Origin: Stenotrophomonas sp. MYb238
GTDB lineage: Bacteria; Pseudomonadota; Gammaproteobacteria; Xanthomonadales; Xanthomonadaceae
Direction of reading: 5' to 3'
DNA: 64,000 bases
Assembly: GCF_009496535.1 (NCBI RefSeq)
Contig: NZ_WIDL01000009.1
Location: forward strand, 58,431 to 122,430
Shown here: piece after piece, positions 23,024 through 33,011 of the stretch
How positions within the stretch are numbered: the first letter of the stretch is position 1
Layout: every line of letters begins with the position of its first letter
Notes under the pieces: model-generated
The model's database searches: none
Seen by the model: the letters and a program-made list of their open reading frames with translations, nothing else
What the model was told of the DNA's origin: nothing
Made by a program: the position numbers and the translations under genes

Positions 23024-24829
23024 TCAGCTGTGCGCCTCTGGCGCAGGGGGGGGAAAGATGAAATGGAACGTGGCGCCCTGGTCGACCTCCGCCTCGGCCC
23101 AGATCCGGCCACCGTGGCGGGTAAGCACGCGGCGCACGCTGGCCAGGCCGATACCCGTACCGGGGTAATCGCTGGCCTTGTGCAGCCGCTGGAACACGCC
23201 GAACAGCTTGCCGGCGTACTGCATGTCGAAGCCGGTGCCATTGTCGCGCACCGTGAACTGCTGGCTGCCGTCGGACAGCTGTTGCGCGGACACGTCGATG
23301 ACCGCGGCTTCGCGGCCGGCAGTGTACTTCACCGCGTTGCCGAGCAGGTTCAGCCACACCTGGCGCATCATGTTCTCGTCGGCCACCAGCACCGGCAGCG
23401 GCCCGATGTTCCACTCGACCTCGCGCGCCTTGCCGTCCGGGCCGGCCTCGGCCTGCAGGTTGGAATCCAGCAGGGCGCGGGTGTCGGCCACCAGCGACTG
23501 CATGTCCACCGCCTGCAGACGCATCGCGCCGCGGCCGAGCCGGGAATAGACCAGCAGGTCGTCGATCAGCGCCGCCATGCGCCGCGCCGACTCGCCGATG
23601 ACCTGCAGGTAATGGCGCGTCTTCTCGTCCGCGCCCTCGCCCAGGTGCCGGACCAGCTTGTCGGAGAAGCCGGCCACGTGCCGCAGCGGCGCGCGCAGGT
23701 CGTGCGAGACCGAATAGCTGAACGCCTCCAGCTCGCGGTTCACCTCGGCCATCTGCTCGACCTTGCCCTCCAGCTGCCGGTTGAGCTCCTCCACCCGCTG
23801 CTGCACGGCGCGCTGCAGGGTGACGTCGCTGACCGTCATCAGCACCACTTCGTCGTCCGAATCCGGCAGCGGCATGCGCCGGGCGTTGATCAGCATGATC
23901 CGGACCATGCCGTCCACGCCGCGCTGTTCGTGTTCGTAGTCCCACAGCTCGCGGCCGCGCAGCAGCACGTCGGCCAGCCGCTGGCGGATGATGGCGTCGG
24001 CCCAGGCGCCTTCGCCGATGGACTGCAGCAGCTGGCCGTTGACCTCGCTGTCCTGCACGCCATAGAGCTCGCTGAAGGCGGCGTTGTGCAGGACGATGCG
24101 CTGCTCGCCGTCGAGCAGCACGATCGGTTCGCGCACCGTCTGCAGCACCGCGCCGGAGCGGGCGCTGGCCTGCAGCAGGCGCTCCTCGGCGCGGGTGCGC
24201 CGGCCGATCTGCCGCTTCAGCAGCCACAGTACCAGCCCCAGCAGCAGCAGCTGCGCGGCCAGGGTGCTCCAGGCGACGAGGGTGGACAGGCGCTGCTGCC
24301 GCTGCGCCGCCGCCACGCGCCGGATCAGCAGGTCGTCCTCGTGGCGCTGCAGTTCCACGACGATGTCGCGGATCGGGTAGCTGAAGGTCATTTCCTCGAT
24401 CAGTTCGCGCTGGCGCTCCGAGTCGACGCTGCCGGCGATCTGCTTGGCCAGCGCCATGCGCCGCTCCAGCATGGAGGTGATGCGGCCGATGCGCACCAGC
24501 TGTTCCGGGCTGTCGCTGACTAGGTTAGACAGTTCGGCGAGGGTGACATCGATGCTGTCGGCGCGCCGCAGGCGCTCCCGCAGCGCGTCCGATTCCACGC
24601 CCTTGGACAAGGTCAACGCCGCCGACTCCACGTCGCGGATGTCCGCCTGCAGCACGTAGAGCCGCGCGCCCACCGCCTGGGTATGCGCCACCCAGTTGGC
24701 GGCGTTGATGCTGTCGCGCGAAAGCTGCAGCAGCAGCAGCGACGGCACCACGACGATCAGCAGCGCGGCCAGCCCCAGGCCGGCGAAACGCCAGCGGTCC
24801 CATCCCTCGTCGGTGAATCGATAAGCCAT
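23024..24829 (-). CDS. Membrane sensor histidine kinase, CHASE3-PAS-HisKA-HATPase
   Basis: A 601-residue inner-membrane kinase and first gene of the signalling operon. Transmembrane helix 1 is about 16-35 (LGLAALLIVVVPSLLLLQL) and helix 2 about 185-205 (LVAWSTLAAQLLLLGLVLW). The roughly 150-residue periplasmic part between them is helical, with the CHASE3 pattern (AHTQAVGARLYVLQADIRDVESA). A PAS domain (about 225-340) precedes HisKA with H376 in YSVSHDLRAPLRH, and HATPase_c with LGNAVKYTAG, DNGTGFD and GTGIGLASVRRV. The catalytic part resembles cyanobacterial phytochrome-type (Cph1-like) kinases. CHASE3 kinases sense unknown extracytoplasmic cues. Confidence 0.9.
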   Translation of the reverse strand: MAYRFTDEGWDRWRFAGLGLAALLIVVVPSLLLLQLSRDSINAANWVAHTQAVGARLYVLQADIRDVESAALTLSKGVESDALRERLRRADSIDVTLAELSNLVSDSPEQLVRIGRITSMLERRMALAKQIAGSVDSERQRELIEEMTFSYPIRDIVVELQRHEDDLLIRRVAAAQRQQRLSTLVAWSTLAAQLLLLGLVLWLLKRQIGRRTRAEERLLQASARSGAVLQTVREPIVLLDGEQRIVLHNAAFSELYGVQDSEVNGQLLQSIGEGAWADAIIRQRLADVLLRGRELWDYEHEQRGVDGMVRIMLINARRMPLPDSDDEVVLMTVSDVTLQRAVQQRVEELNRQLEGKVEQMAEVNRELEAFSYSVSHDLRAPLRHVAGFSDKLVRHLGEGADEKTRHYLQVIGESARRMAALIDDLLVYSRLGRGAMRLQAVDMQSLVADTRALLDSNLQAEAGPDGKAREVEWNIGPLPVLVADENMMRQVWLNLLGNAVKYTAGREAAVIDVSAQQLSDGSQQFTVRDNGTGFDMQYAGKLFGVFQRLHKASDYPGTGIGLASVRRVLTRHGGRIWAEAEVDQGATFHFIFPPPAPEAHS

Positions 24830-25002
24830 CCTTATTCCTTAGCCATGTAACGGGAACGGCGGCCGTGGCATCCGGCCATGCACGCCCGGCCGCATGGACC
24901 GCGGCAACGCCGGAATATACGGCTCCACCGCACGCATGCGGATCGGCCCGCAAGCATTGCACGATTCACCGGCGGAGTGAACGCAGGCCGCGCGCGGCGG
25001 CG

Positions 25003-25368
25003 TCACGGCAGCGTCGCCGCGCCAACCAGCAGTCCCTGCGCGTCCACGCCGCGCACGTCGCGGACGCCGGCAGCGGCGGCCACCACCGCGTCGCGGGCGA
25101 CCCTGTCCCCGACCACCCCTTCCAGGGTGACCATGCCCTCCAGTGTGGCGACCCGCACCTGCCCGGTGCCATCGCGCTGCAGCGGTACCAGCGCGGCGCG
25201 GATCCGCGTGGTGATCCAGGCATCGCTCATCCGCGCGGGCACGGCCGCTTCCGGGAGCGCGGGCGGCACCGGCTCCTGCCGCGCCGGTTCCTGCGCCTGC
25301 AGCGGCAGCGCCGCCAGCAGGCAGGACAGTCCGATGCCATGCGCGCCCGAGCGTCTGCCCACGGTCAT
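25003..25368 (-). CDS. Periplasmic BON-domain protein
   Basis: A 121-residue protein from ATG 25368, chosen because it lies after the stop of the upstream gene and gives a signal peptide (MTVGRRSGAHGIGLSCLLAALPLQA-QE). After a Pro/Glu-rich linker, residues about 50-118 form one BON domain (SDAWITTRIRAALVPL, VTLEGVVGDRVARDAVVAAA and VRDVRGVD), the fold of OsmY-type proteins thought to bind phospholipid or to bridge envelope proteins. It is 22 bases downstream of the gnd-like gene and probably in the same transcript. The usual family member has two BON domains; this has one. Confidence 0.8.
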   Translation of the reverse strand: MTVGRRSGAHGIGLSCLLAALPLQAQEPARQEPVPPALPEAAVPARMSDAWITTRIRAALVPLQRDGTGQVRVATLEGMVTLEGVVGDRVARDAVVAAAAGVRDVRGVDAQGLLVGAATLP

Positions 25369-25390
25369 CGTCCCGCGCCTGCCGGCCTGT

Positions 25391-26289
<899 letters not shown>

Positions 26290-26305
<16 letters not shown>

Positions 26306-27576
26306 GTTCCACCTCGTTGGTCGATGTAAGCGGTTCGCGCCGCGCATTCGCGCAGCTGCGCCTGCAGCCAGCGCCGGAACAGCGTGGTGTGCAGATTGTG
26401 CAGGGCCAGGTCGATGCTGTACGGCGTGCGCGGATTGCGGTCGAGCAGGCGCGCGATGTGATAGCCCAGCGGGCGGATGCCCTTGGGGTGCACGTAGATC
26501 ATCAGCCCGCCGTAGACCGGGTCGGCCAGCAGCGCGTCCATCTGCGCCAGCAGCGGCCGCTGCGCCGGCGGCAACGCGGCGCGCAGGCGCGGATCGCGCT
26601 CGTACAGCAGCCGCTCGAAATAGCGCCTGCCGGCGCCGGGCATCTGCCGCGACAGTTCCCACAGGCGCCGGTTGAGGTCGTCGTAATGGGCGAAGCCGCC
26701 ATGCCGCGCGAGCGCGGCGGCCGCCTCCGCGCTCACGTCGGTGATGACGAAGTTCTCGGCCTGGTTGTTGATGTCGTCCAGATGGCGCTTGTCCAATACA
26801 TGCTCGATGAAGCCGGGCACGCCCATGAACGCCTGCCGCCCAAGCCGCGAGGTGCGCACGGCCTTGCCGTCGGCGAAGAACTCGCCCGCGTTCGCGCCGA
26901 GCAGGATGCTGGAGGTGCCGTGCAGGGTGAGGAAGGTGCCGATGGACAACTCGCCCGGCGCGAATTCGCGGTCGAAACCGGCGTCGCCGTACAACTCGCG
27001 CTGCGTGGCCAGCTGCGCGACCTGGCGGCCGACGCCGCACTCCGAACGCACATGGCCGCTGTAGAACGCCTCGATCGCGGCGGAATTGGAACCGGCCGGC
27101 GCGTAGCCGCGGCCGAAGCTGCGGAAGCGCTGCCAGCCCTGCGCCTCGGCACCGCGGAGCCCGAAGCCGATCCAGCCCAGCTGCAGCGCGGAGAAGCGAT
27201 ACCCCGGGTTGTCCTGCAGCCGGGCGGCGGCGCGGCGCGCGGCATCGCCCAGCTGGAACGCATAGGCGCACAGCGTCGCCGGGTCGTCGAGCAGGCCGCG
27301 GTAGAGGTCCGCACGCCGCGCGTCGCCGTAGGCCCGGGGAACATGGACGCGCAGGTCGCCATGGCGGTGCGCGTCGTCCAGCGAGGCGCGTCGGCACGGT
27401 TCGCCGCCGTGGACCTCGGGCGCGTCGGCATCGGTCTCGAGTACCTGCCAGCCGAGTCGCTGCAGCAGCGGCAGCACGCAGGCGGCACCATCGGCGGCCG
27501 GCGCCGGCGACGACAGGCCCAGCAGCGCCAACGCGCACCCCGCCAGCCAGGCCGGGACACGGGCGGCATGCGTCAC
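26290..27576 (-). CDS. Secreted protein of unknown function
   Basis: A 428-residue protein starting with GTG 27576, which overlaps the stop of the DUF2242 gene (GTGA), so translation is coupled. Residues 1-27 are a signal peptide (VPAWLAGCALALLGLSSPAPA). The mature part has an early Cys pair (AACVLP, GEPCRR), a central region GELSIGTFLTLHGTSSILLGANAG and a C-terminal half with VYGGLMIYVHPKGIRPLGYH and PYSIDLALHNLHTTLFRRW. Its even mix of helical segments looks like a globular periplasmic protein. I cannot assign a family with confidence. It lies between a lipoprotein gene and gnd. Confidence 0.75.
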
Positions 27577-28121
27577 CGCGCGCCGTCCCCGGGCGCGGCC
27601 GCCACCGGTGCCAGGTATTGCTGCAGCCGCTCGAAGAAATGCCGGTAGAACTGCGCGTCCTGCACCGTGCGGCTGGCCACGCGCACCAGCGAATCGTCCT
27701 TGCCGCCGAACGGCAGCGACACCGAGCCCAGCGCGCCGACGCCCACGCTGGCCGAGGTCGGCGATTTCTTCAGCGCGTAGCGGTCCTGCACCGCGCTGGC
27801 GAACACCTGCGCGCCAGCGCCGCCGCGTGGGGCGCAGGATACGCGCAGCACCAGCTGCTCGTGCAGCTCTTCCTCCGGCTGGAAATTCTTGTTGGCCTCG
27901 ACGCTGTCGGCGCCGGCGCGGGTGATCGCGTAGCCCTGCCCCAACAGCGCGCGGCGTGCGGCCTCGCAGGCCTGCGCGGGGGTGGCGTCGACGTCGCGGG
28001 TATAGGTGTCGCCGGAATCGAACGATTCGCGCACCAGCGTGCTGTCGGCTGCGCGGTGGCCGCACCCGGCCACGACGGCGCAGGCCAAGACCAGCAACAT
28101 GCGGAAAGAAGGCCCGTGCAT
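27573..28121 (-). CDS. DUF2242 family lipoprotein
   Basis: A 182-residue protein from ATG 28121, with GGAGGTG 4-10 bases upstream. The signal peptide ends in the lipobox VVAGC (LVLACAVVAGC-GH), giving an outer- or inner-membrane lipoprotein. The mature part (VRESFDSGDTYTRDVDATPAQACEAARRALLGQGY...VEANKNFQPEEELHEQLVLRVSC...RYALKKSPTSASVGVGALGSVSLPFG) fits DUF2242, a family known from beta- and gammaproteobacteria with no assigned function. It is the first gene of a coupled set with the secreted protein and gnd. Confidence 0.8.
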   Translation of the reverse strand: MHGPSFRMLLVLACAVVAGCGHRAADSTLVRESFDSGDTYTRDVDATPAQACEAARRALLGQGYAITRAGADSVEANKNFQPEEELHEQLVLRVSCAPRGGAGAQVFASAVQDRYALKKSPTSASVGVGALGSVSLPFGGKDDSLVRVASRTVQDAQFYRHFFERLQQYLAPVAAAPGDGAR

Positions 28122-28156
28122 GGCACCTCCACGATCGGGAAGGCGCTCAGCATAAC

Positions 28157-28184
28157 GCCGCCAGCGTGGAGGAACGCTGACGGC
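28157..28184 (-). terminator. Hairpin after prc
   Basis: GCCGCCAGCGT (28157-28167) pairs with ACGCTGACGGC (28174-28184) around a six-base loop, with one internal mismatch. It lies about 34 bases past the prc stop codon, reading leftward. No long T tract follows. Confidence 0.5.
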
Positions 28185-28217
28185 GCATGGACCTGCGGGA
28201 ACGTGGTTGTCCCGCGC

Positions 28218-30392
28218 TCAGTCGGCCCAGCGACCTGGGCCGGTGGACTGCGGCAGCACCTGCGCCGACAGCGGGCGGTCCTTCTCCAGCAGGTTCACCG
28301 CATCGGCCAGGATCGAGGCCGATTCCTTCAGCAGCGGGTCGGGGCGCTTCTCGGCGGCCTTCTCGCGCGCGGCATCCTTGACGATGTCGCGCTCGTTGCC
28401 GGTCAGGCCGTCGTCGTTGCCGTCGTCGGCCAGCGGGTCCAGCGGCAGGCCCAGTTCCTTGCGGATTTCCTGGCGCTGCTTGCGCTGCATGTCCTGCCTG
28501 TCGCGTTCGGCGCGACGCTCGGCCTCGTTGAGCGAGACGTACTTCTTCGCCGCCTCGGTGCGGAACTGCTGCACGTCCTCCTCCCACCACTTGAACTCGC
28601 GGTCGCTCTGGATGCGCGCGGCATGGCGCGTCTCCAGCCTGGGCAGGATCGGCGCGAAGTTGCCGTACTGGGTGTGCGGCACCGCGGCGATGCGGGTCCA
28701 CGGCAGCGCGTTGTCGTAGGTGCTCTCGCCGAACTCGCTGGCATCCACGCTGGCCGGGAAGGCCAGGTCGGGCACCACGCCCTTGTGCTGGGTGGACGAG
28801 CCGCTGACGCGGAAGAACTGGGCGATGGTCAGCTTGACCTGGCCGAAGCGTTCCTTCTCGCTGGCCGGCCAGCGGTCCAGCGGCACCACGTTCTGCACGG
28901 TGCCCTTGCCGAAGGTGGTCTCGCCGATCACCAGGCCGCGGCCGTAGTCCTGGATGGCGCCGGCGAAGATCTCCGAGGCCGAGGCCGAACCGCGGTTGAT
29001 CAGCACCGCCAGCGGGCCATCCCAGGCCACGGCCGGGTTGCGGTCGCTGTTGACGGTGACGCGGCCGCCGGATTCGCGCACCTGCACCACCGGACCCTGC
29101 TCGATGAACAGGCCGGTCAGTTCGATCGCCTCGTCCAGCGAGCCGCCGCCGTTGTTGCGCAGGTCCAGCACCACGCCGTCGAGCTTGTCGGCCTTGAAGC
29201 CGGCCAGCAGGCGGGCCACGTCGCGGGTGGCCGAGGCATAGTCGGCGGCGTTGCGGCGCCGGCCCTCGAAGTCCTGGTAGAAGGTCGGCAGCTTGACGAT
29301 GCCGATGCGGCGCCCCGGTTCGCCGGCGGCGCCGGGAATGGTCATGGTCTCGCCCTTGGCGGCCTGCTCGGCCAGGCGCACCTTCTGCCGGGTCAGCGTC
29401 ACCATGCGGTGCTTGCCGTCCAGGCCCTCGGCGGCGGGGATGAATTCCAGCCGCACCTGGGTGTCCTTGGCGCCGCGGATCTTGGCCACGACGTCGTCGA
29501 TGCGCCAGCCGATCACGTCCTCGACCGCGCCAGAGCGGCCCTGGCCGACGCCGACGATGCGGTCGCCCGGCTTGAGCGTGCCGTCCACCGAGGCCGGGCC
29601 GCCGGCGATGATCTCGCGGATCACCACCACGTCGTCCTGGCGCTGCAGCTGCGCGCCGATGCCTTCCAGCGACAGCGACATGGCTTGGTTGAAGTTCTCG
29701 GCCGTGCGCGGGGTGAAGTAGTCGGTGTGCGGATCGACCGCGCGGGTATAGGCGTTCATGAAGAACGAGAACACGTCCTCGCCCTTCACCTCGTTGACCG
29801 ACTTGAGCAGGGTGGCGTAGCGCTTGTCCAGGGTCTTGCGGATGTCGGCGGCCTGCTTGCCGGCCAGCTTGAGCCGCAGCCAGTCGTTCTTCACCGACTT
29901 GCGCCACAGCTCGTCCAGCTCGGCACTGGTCGCCCACGGCACATCCTTGCGGTCGTAGTCGAAACGCTCGCTGGTGGTGAAATCCGGTTCCTGCTTCAGC
30001 AGGCGCCGCGCGTAGGCCACGCGCTCGGTCACGCGCTGGCGGTAGACCGCGAACACCTGGAACGCCGGGTCCAGCTCGCCGGTGCGGATCGCCGTACCGG
30101 CCTGGGCGCCCAGCGGCGCGAAGCGGTCCACGTCCTCGCGGGTGAAGAACTGCTTGCCGCTGTCCAGCGACTCCAGATAGCGCTTGAACACGTCCTGCGA
30201 GGTCGCCGCGTCCAGCGGCCGCGGCCGGTAGGCGTAGCGGCTGTCGGACAGCAACCCGTAGACGAGCTTGGAGGTGGTCGCCTGGTCGACCGTCGCGGTG
30301 GACGGCAGTACCTGGCTGTCGGCGCGCGCCAGCAAGGCGGCCGGCGCGGTCAGCGCGAAGGCCAGCAGGAAAGCGGGAACTCGGTAGTTCAT
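28218..30392 (-). CDS. prc: Tail-specific carboxy-terminal protease
   Basis: A 724-residue periplasmic protease from ATG 30392 (MNYRVPAFLLAFALTAPAALLARA, signal peptide). It degrades proteins from their C-terminal tail and in E. coli controls murein hydrolases. Domains: an N-terminal helical part (about 30-230), a PDZ domain (about 235-325, GIGAQLQRQDD...GGPASVDGTLKPGDRIVGVG), the S41 peptidase domain with the nucleophile in GSASASEIFAGAIQDYG and the Lys of the dyad in TTFGKGTVQ, and a C-terminal DUF3340-type region rich in charged residues. Length and order match E. coli Prc/Tsp. The gene stands alone, with gaps on both sides. Confidence 0.95.
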   Translation of the reverse strand: MNYRVPAFLLAFALTAPAALLARADSQVLPSTATVDQATTSKLVYGLLSDSRYAYRPRPLDAATSQDVFKRYLESLDSGKQFFTREDVDRFAPLGAQAGTAIRTGELDPAFQVFAVYRQRVTERVAYARRLLKQEPDFTTSERFDYDRKDVPWATSAELDELWRKSVKNDWLRLKLAGKQAADIRKTLDKRYATLLKSVNEVKGEDVFSFFMNAYTRAVDPHTDYFTPRTAENFNQAMSLSLEGIGAQLQRQDDVVVIREIIAGGPASVDGTLKPGDRIVGVGQGRSGAVEDVIGWRIDDVVAKIRGAKDTQVRLEFIPAAEGLDGKHRMVTLTRQKVRLAEQAAKGETMTIPGAAGEPGRRIGIVKLPTFYQDFEGRRRNAADYASATRDVARLLAGFKADKLDGVVLDLRNNGGGSLDEAIELTGLFIEQGPVVQVRESGGRVTVNSDRNPAVAWDGPLAVLINRGSASASEIFAGAIQDYGRGLVIGETTFGKGTVQNVVPLDRWPASEKERFGQVKLTIAQFFRVSGSSTQHKGVVPDLAFPASVDASEFGESTYDNALPWTRIAAVPHTQYGNFAPILPRLETRHAARIQSDREFKWWEEDVQQFRTEAAKKYVSLNEAERRAERDRQDMQRKQRQEIRKELGLPLDPLADDGNDDGLTGNERDIVKDAAREKAAEKRPDPLLKESASILADAVNLLEKDRPLSAQVLPQSTGPGRWAD

Positions 30393-30854
30393 CAAGGTAC
30401 TCGTGGCGCCGGGCGATGGAGGAAGACTGCGGATGACTCGGACAACGGGACAGTGCCGGAAGTTGCAGCGCTTGTCATCCGCAGCGCCCACAGCCTAGCG
30501 GCCCCGCCGTAGCGGGACGTGAACCGCCTGCAGGGCAAGGGGGGAAACAGGGGATGCCGCGCCGCCATGCGAGGCGGCCCGCCGGACACGGGAACCGGAG
30601 GCCGGATGGTCGATCGGCACCTCGCCGGTGCGCCACCGTCATTCCCGAACCTGCGGAAATGACGGCCGGAGGAAAGCCGCGGTCAGGGGCGCAATTCGGG
30701 TGCATGCAGGCATGCGTGAGACGGGAGCGCGCCACCCGGCATCAAGCACCCGCCAGGGGACCGCGTCGCATGCGCCCATCTGCCGCCGCGCCCCTCTTCA
30801 GCGTCCTTGGGCGAGGCAGAACGGGGGGCGACGGCGTGCAACGATGGCCTGGAC
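30393..30854. other. Intergenic region between lipA and prc
   Basis: 462 bases with no convincing gene; short GC-rich frames on both strands lack starts and motifs. It must contain the prc promoter (leftward). At 30636-30665 there is a hairpin with arms CCGTCATT / AATGACGG and inner CC/GG, the GTCATTCCC layout of a common intergenic repeat in GC-rich proteobacteria. A related GTCATTCCCGC half-site lies at 48466-48477. Confidence 0.5.
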
Positions 30855-31862
30855 TCAACCGACGCCGGCGCCGGCGGCCTGCCGGTCGGCATGGTAGGAC
30901 GAGCGCACCATCGGGCCGGAGGCGACGTGGTGGAAGCCCAGCGCGTAGCCGTAGTCCTCCAGCGCCTTGTATTCCTCGGGCGTCCAGTAGCGCAGCACCG
31001 GGTGGTGGTGCGGGGTGGGTTGCAGGTACTGGCCGATGGTGACCATTTCCACGTCGTGCGCGCGCAGGTCGCGCAGGGTGGCCTGCACCTGTTCCAGGGT
31101 CTCGCCGAGGCCGAGCATGATGCCGGACTTGGTCGGCACCGCCGGATGCTGGGCCTTGAACTTCTGCAGCAGGGTCAGCGACCACTGGTAGTCCGCGCCC
31201 GGGCGCACGTTGCGGTACAGGTCCGGCACGGTCTCGATGTTGTGGTTGAACACGTCCGGCGGGTTGGCCGCCAGGATCTCCAGCGCGCGCTCCATGCGGC
31301 CCTTGCCGCGGAAATCCGGGGTCAGGATCTCGATGCGGGTGCCCGGGCTGAACTCGCGGATGGCACTGATGCAGTCGACGAAATGGCCGGCGCCGCCGTC
31401 GCGCAGGTCGTCGCGGTCGACGCTGGTGACCACCACGTACTTCAGGCCCATGTCCTTGACCGTCTGCGCCAGATGCAGCGGCTCGGCCGCGTCCGGCGGC
31501 TTGGGCCGGCCGTGGGCGACGTCGCAGAACGAACAGCGGCGGGTGCAGACCTCGCCCAGGATCATGAAGGTGGCGGTGCCGTGGCCGAAGCATTCGTGGA
31601 TGTTCGGGCAGCTGGCCTCCTCGCACACCGTCACCAGGCGGTTCTCGCGCAGCTTGGCCTTGAGCTGCTGCACGGCGTTGCCGGAAGGGATGCGCACGCG
31701 GATCCACGAGGGCTTGCGCAGCACCGGCGCGTCGGCGAACTGCACCGGCGAGCGGTTGATCTTGTCGCCACCGAGCTGCTTGGCGCCGGCCTGCAGCGGC
31801 GCGGACGGGGTGTCGCCCTGCAGGACCTGCAGGGGAATGGAGCGGCTGGTGGATTCAGTCAT
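30855..31862 (-). CDS. lipA: Lipoyl synthase
   Basis: A 335-residue radical SAM enzyme that inserts two sulfurs into octanoyl chains on lipoyl domains. Two iron-sulfur motifs are visible: the auxiliary cluster [12 protein letters not shown] (C-x4-C-x5-C) and the radical SAM cluster CTRRCSFC (C-x3-C-x2-C). [39 protein letters not shown] and SGIMLGLGE are family signatures, and the C-terminal RSSYHADRQ holds the conserved Ser ligand region. It follows lipB by 15 bases in a ybeD-lipB-lipA operon, the usual order in gammaproteobacteria. Confidence 0.98.
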   Translation of the reverse strand: MTESTSRSIPLQVLQGDTPSAPLQAGAKQLGGDKINRSPVQFADAPVLRKPSWIRVRIPSGNAVQQLKAKLRENRLVTVCEEASCPNIHECFGHGTATFMILGEVCTRRCSFCDVAHGRPKPPDAAEPLHLAQTVKDMGLKYVVVTSVDRDDLRDGGAGHFVDCISAIREFSPGTRIEILTPDFRGKGRMERALEILAANPPDVFNHNIETVPDLYRNVRPGADYQWSLTLLQKFKAQHPAVPTKSGIMLGLGETLEQVQATLRDLRAHDVEMVTIGQYLQPTPHHHPVLRYWTPEEYKALEDYGYALGFHHVASGPMVRSSYHADRQAAGAGVG

Positions 31863-31877
31863 GGCGTTCCGGCGGCG

Positions 31878-32582
31878 TCAGGGCCGCATGGTCAGGTCGG
31901 GCAATCCGGGATCGTCGTGCAGGTCCAGTCCGAACTGCCGGGCCAGATGGGACAGCAGCACCGGCTTGACCGCCTCGATGCCCGAAGGACCGCCCAAGTC
32001 TAGCACCGAGGTCACCTGCATCCCGGCATAACCGCAGGGATTGATGCGGTGGAAGGGCTCCAGGTCGAGGCCGACGTTGAAGGCCAGCCCGTGGAAGCTG
32101 CAGCCGCGGCGCACGCGGATGCCGAGCGCGGCGATCTTGGCGCCGCCGACGTAGACGCCCGGCGCGCCTTCCAGGCGCTCGGCGACGATATTCCATTCGT
32201 CCAGCGTGTCGATGATGGCCTGCTCGATGCGGCACACGTAGTCGCGCACGCCGATGCCGAGCCGGCGCAGGTCCAGCAGCGGGTAGACCACGATCTGGCC
32301 GGGGCCGTGGTAGGTCACCTGGCCGCCGCGGTCCACGTGCAGCACGGGGATCTCGCCCGGCGCCAGCACGTGCTCGTCCTTGCCGGCCTGGCCCAGGGTG
32401 AACACCGGCTCGTGCTCGACCACCCACAGCTCGTCGGTGGTGGCGTCGTCGCGGGCGTCGGTGAAGCGCTGCATCGCGTGCCAGACCGGCTCGTAGGCCT
32501 GGCGGCCGAGGTCGCGCAGCGTCGCCGGGCGGACCCGACCGGCGCGCACGGCGTCGGCCGGGCAGGCGCCTACAGCGTCCAC
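31878..32582 (-). CDS. lipB: Octanoyl-[acyl carrier protein]-protein octanoyltransferase
   Basis: A 234-residue cytoplasmic enzyme that moves octanoate from ACP to lipoyl domains, feeding LipA. The frame opens with GTG 32582, which overlaps the ybeD stop codon; later starts are possible because the first 20 residues are not conserved. Signatures are [12 protein letters not shown], the Lys in [22 protein letters not shown] and the catalytic Cys in [10 protein letters not shown]. Gene order and overlap indicate one transcript with ybeD and lipA. Confidence 0.95.
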   Translation of the reverse strand: MDAVGACPADAVRAGRVRPATLRDLGRQAYEPVWHAMQRFTDARDDATTDELWVVEHEPVFTLGQAGKDEHVLAPGEIPVLHVDRGGQVTYHGPGQIVVYPLLDLRRLGIGVRDYVCRIEQAIIDTLDEWNIVAERLEGAPGVYVGGAKIAALGIRVRRGCSFHGLAFNVGLDLEPFHRINPCGYAGMQVTSVLDLGGPSGIEAVKPVLLSHLARQFGLDLHDDPGLPDLTMRP

Positions 32583-32848
32583 TTCACTTCCGGGTGGTTG
32601 CGCAGGGCTTCGTGCGCGGCGTCGTACTGCTCGCGGCTGTCGGCCCTGAAGGCGATGCGCACGGACACGTACTTGCCGTTGGACGAATGCTTCCAGCTGA
32701 TGCGCTCGCTGAGCACATCCACGCCGGCCTGCTGCAGCAGCTGCGGCAGCTCTTGTTCCAGCCCGGCGTTGGCCGCGCCCATGGCGCTCAACTCGAAGGT
32801 GCCGGGGAACTGGAAGCCGTGTTCGGGGTTGTCGGACTTGATTTCCAT
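32570..32848 (-). CDS. ybeD: YbeD/DUF493 family protein
   Basis: A 92-residue cytoplasmic protein from ATG 32848 ([24 protein letters not shown]), the usual start and length of the UPF0250/DUF493 family. It has an ACT-like alpha/beta fold ([32 protein letters not shown]). E. coli ybeD precedes lipB in the same way, suggesting a link with lipoate metabolism, but the role is unknown. The frame extends upstream to 32893, and ATG 32857 is a weaker alternative. Confidence 0.92.
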   Translation of the reverse strand: MEIKSDNPEHGFQFPGTFELSAMGAANAGLEQELPQLLQQAGVDVLSERISWKHSSNGKYVSVRIAFRADSREQYDAAHEALRNHPEVKWTL

Positions 32849-32896
32849 GCCCGCCATTATCGGGGCGCAGGCGGGCAAACCCAAGGTCGGCAACGG

Positions 32897-32925
32897 CGAA
32901 AGGGCCGCTGCGGGCGGCCCTTTCG
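32897..32925. terminator. Strong hairpin between CsgG-like gene and ybeD
   Basis: Perfect arms CGAAAGGGCCGC (32897-32908) and GCGGCCCTTTCG (32914-32925) with a five-base loop. It lies 86 bases past the stop of the leftward CsgG-like gene and 48 bases before the ybeD start, so it insulates ybeD-lipB-lipA from readthrough. Confidence 0.8.
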
Positions 32926-33011
32926 CGGAAAGCTGCGTTGTCGGCCCGGGATCGGTGCCGGCCGCCGGCCGGACCCGATCCGGGCTGCCGGCCAGGGCCG
33001 GCGCGGCGCCC

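Noticed and set aside
30393-30854. Small genes between prc and lipA
   Set aside because: Candidate frames have no ribosome sites or conserved motifs and overlap on both strands.
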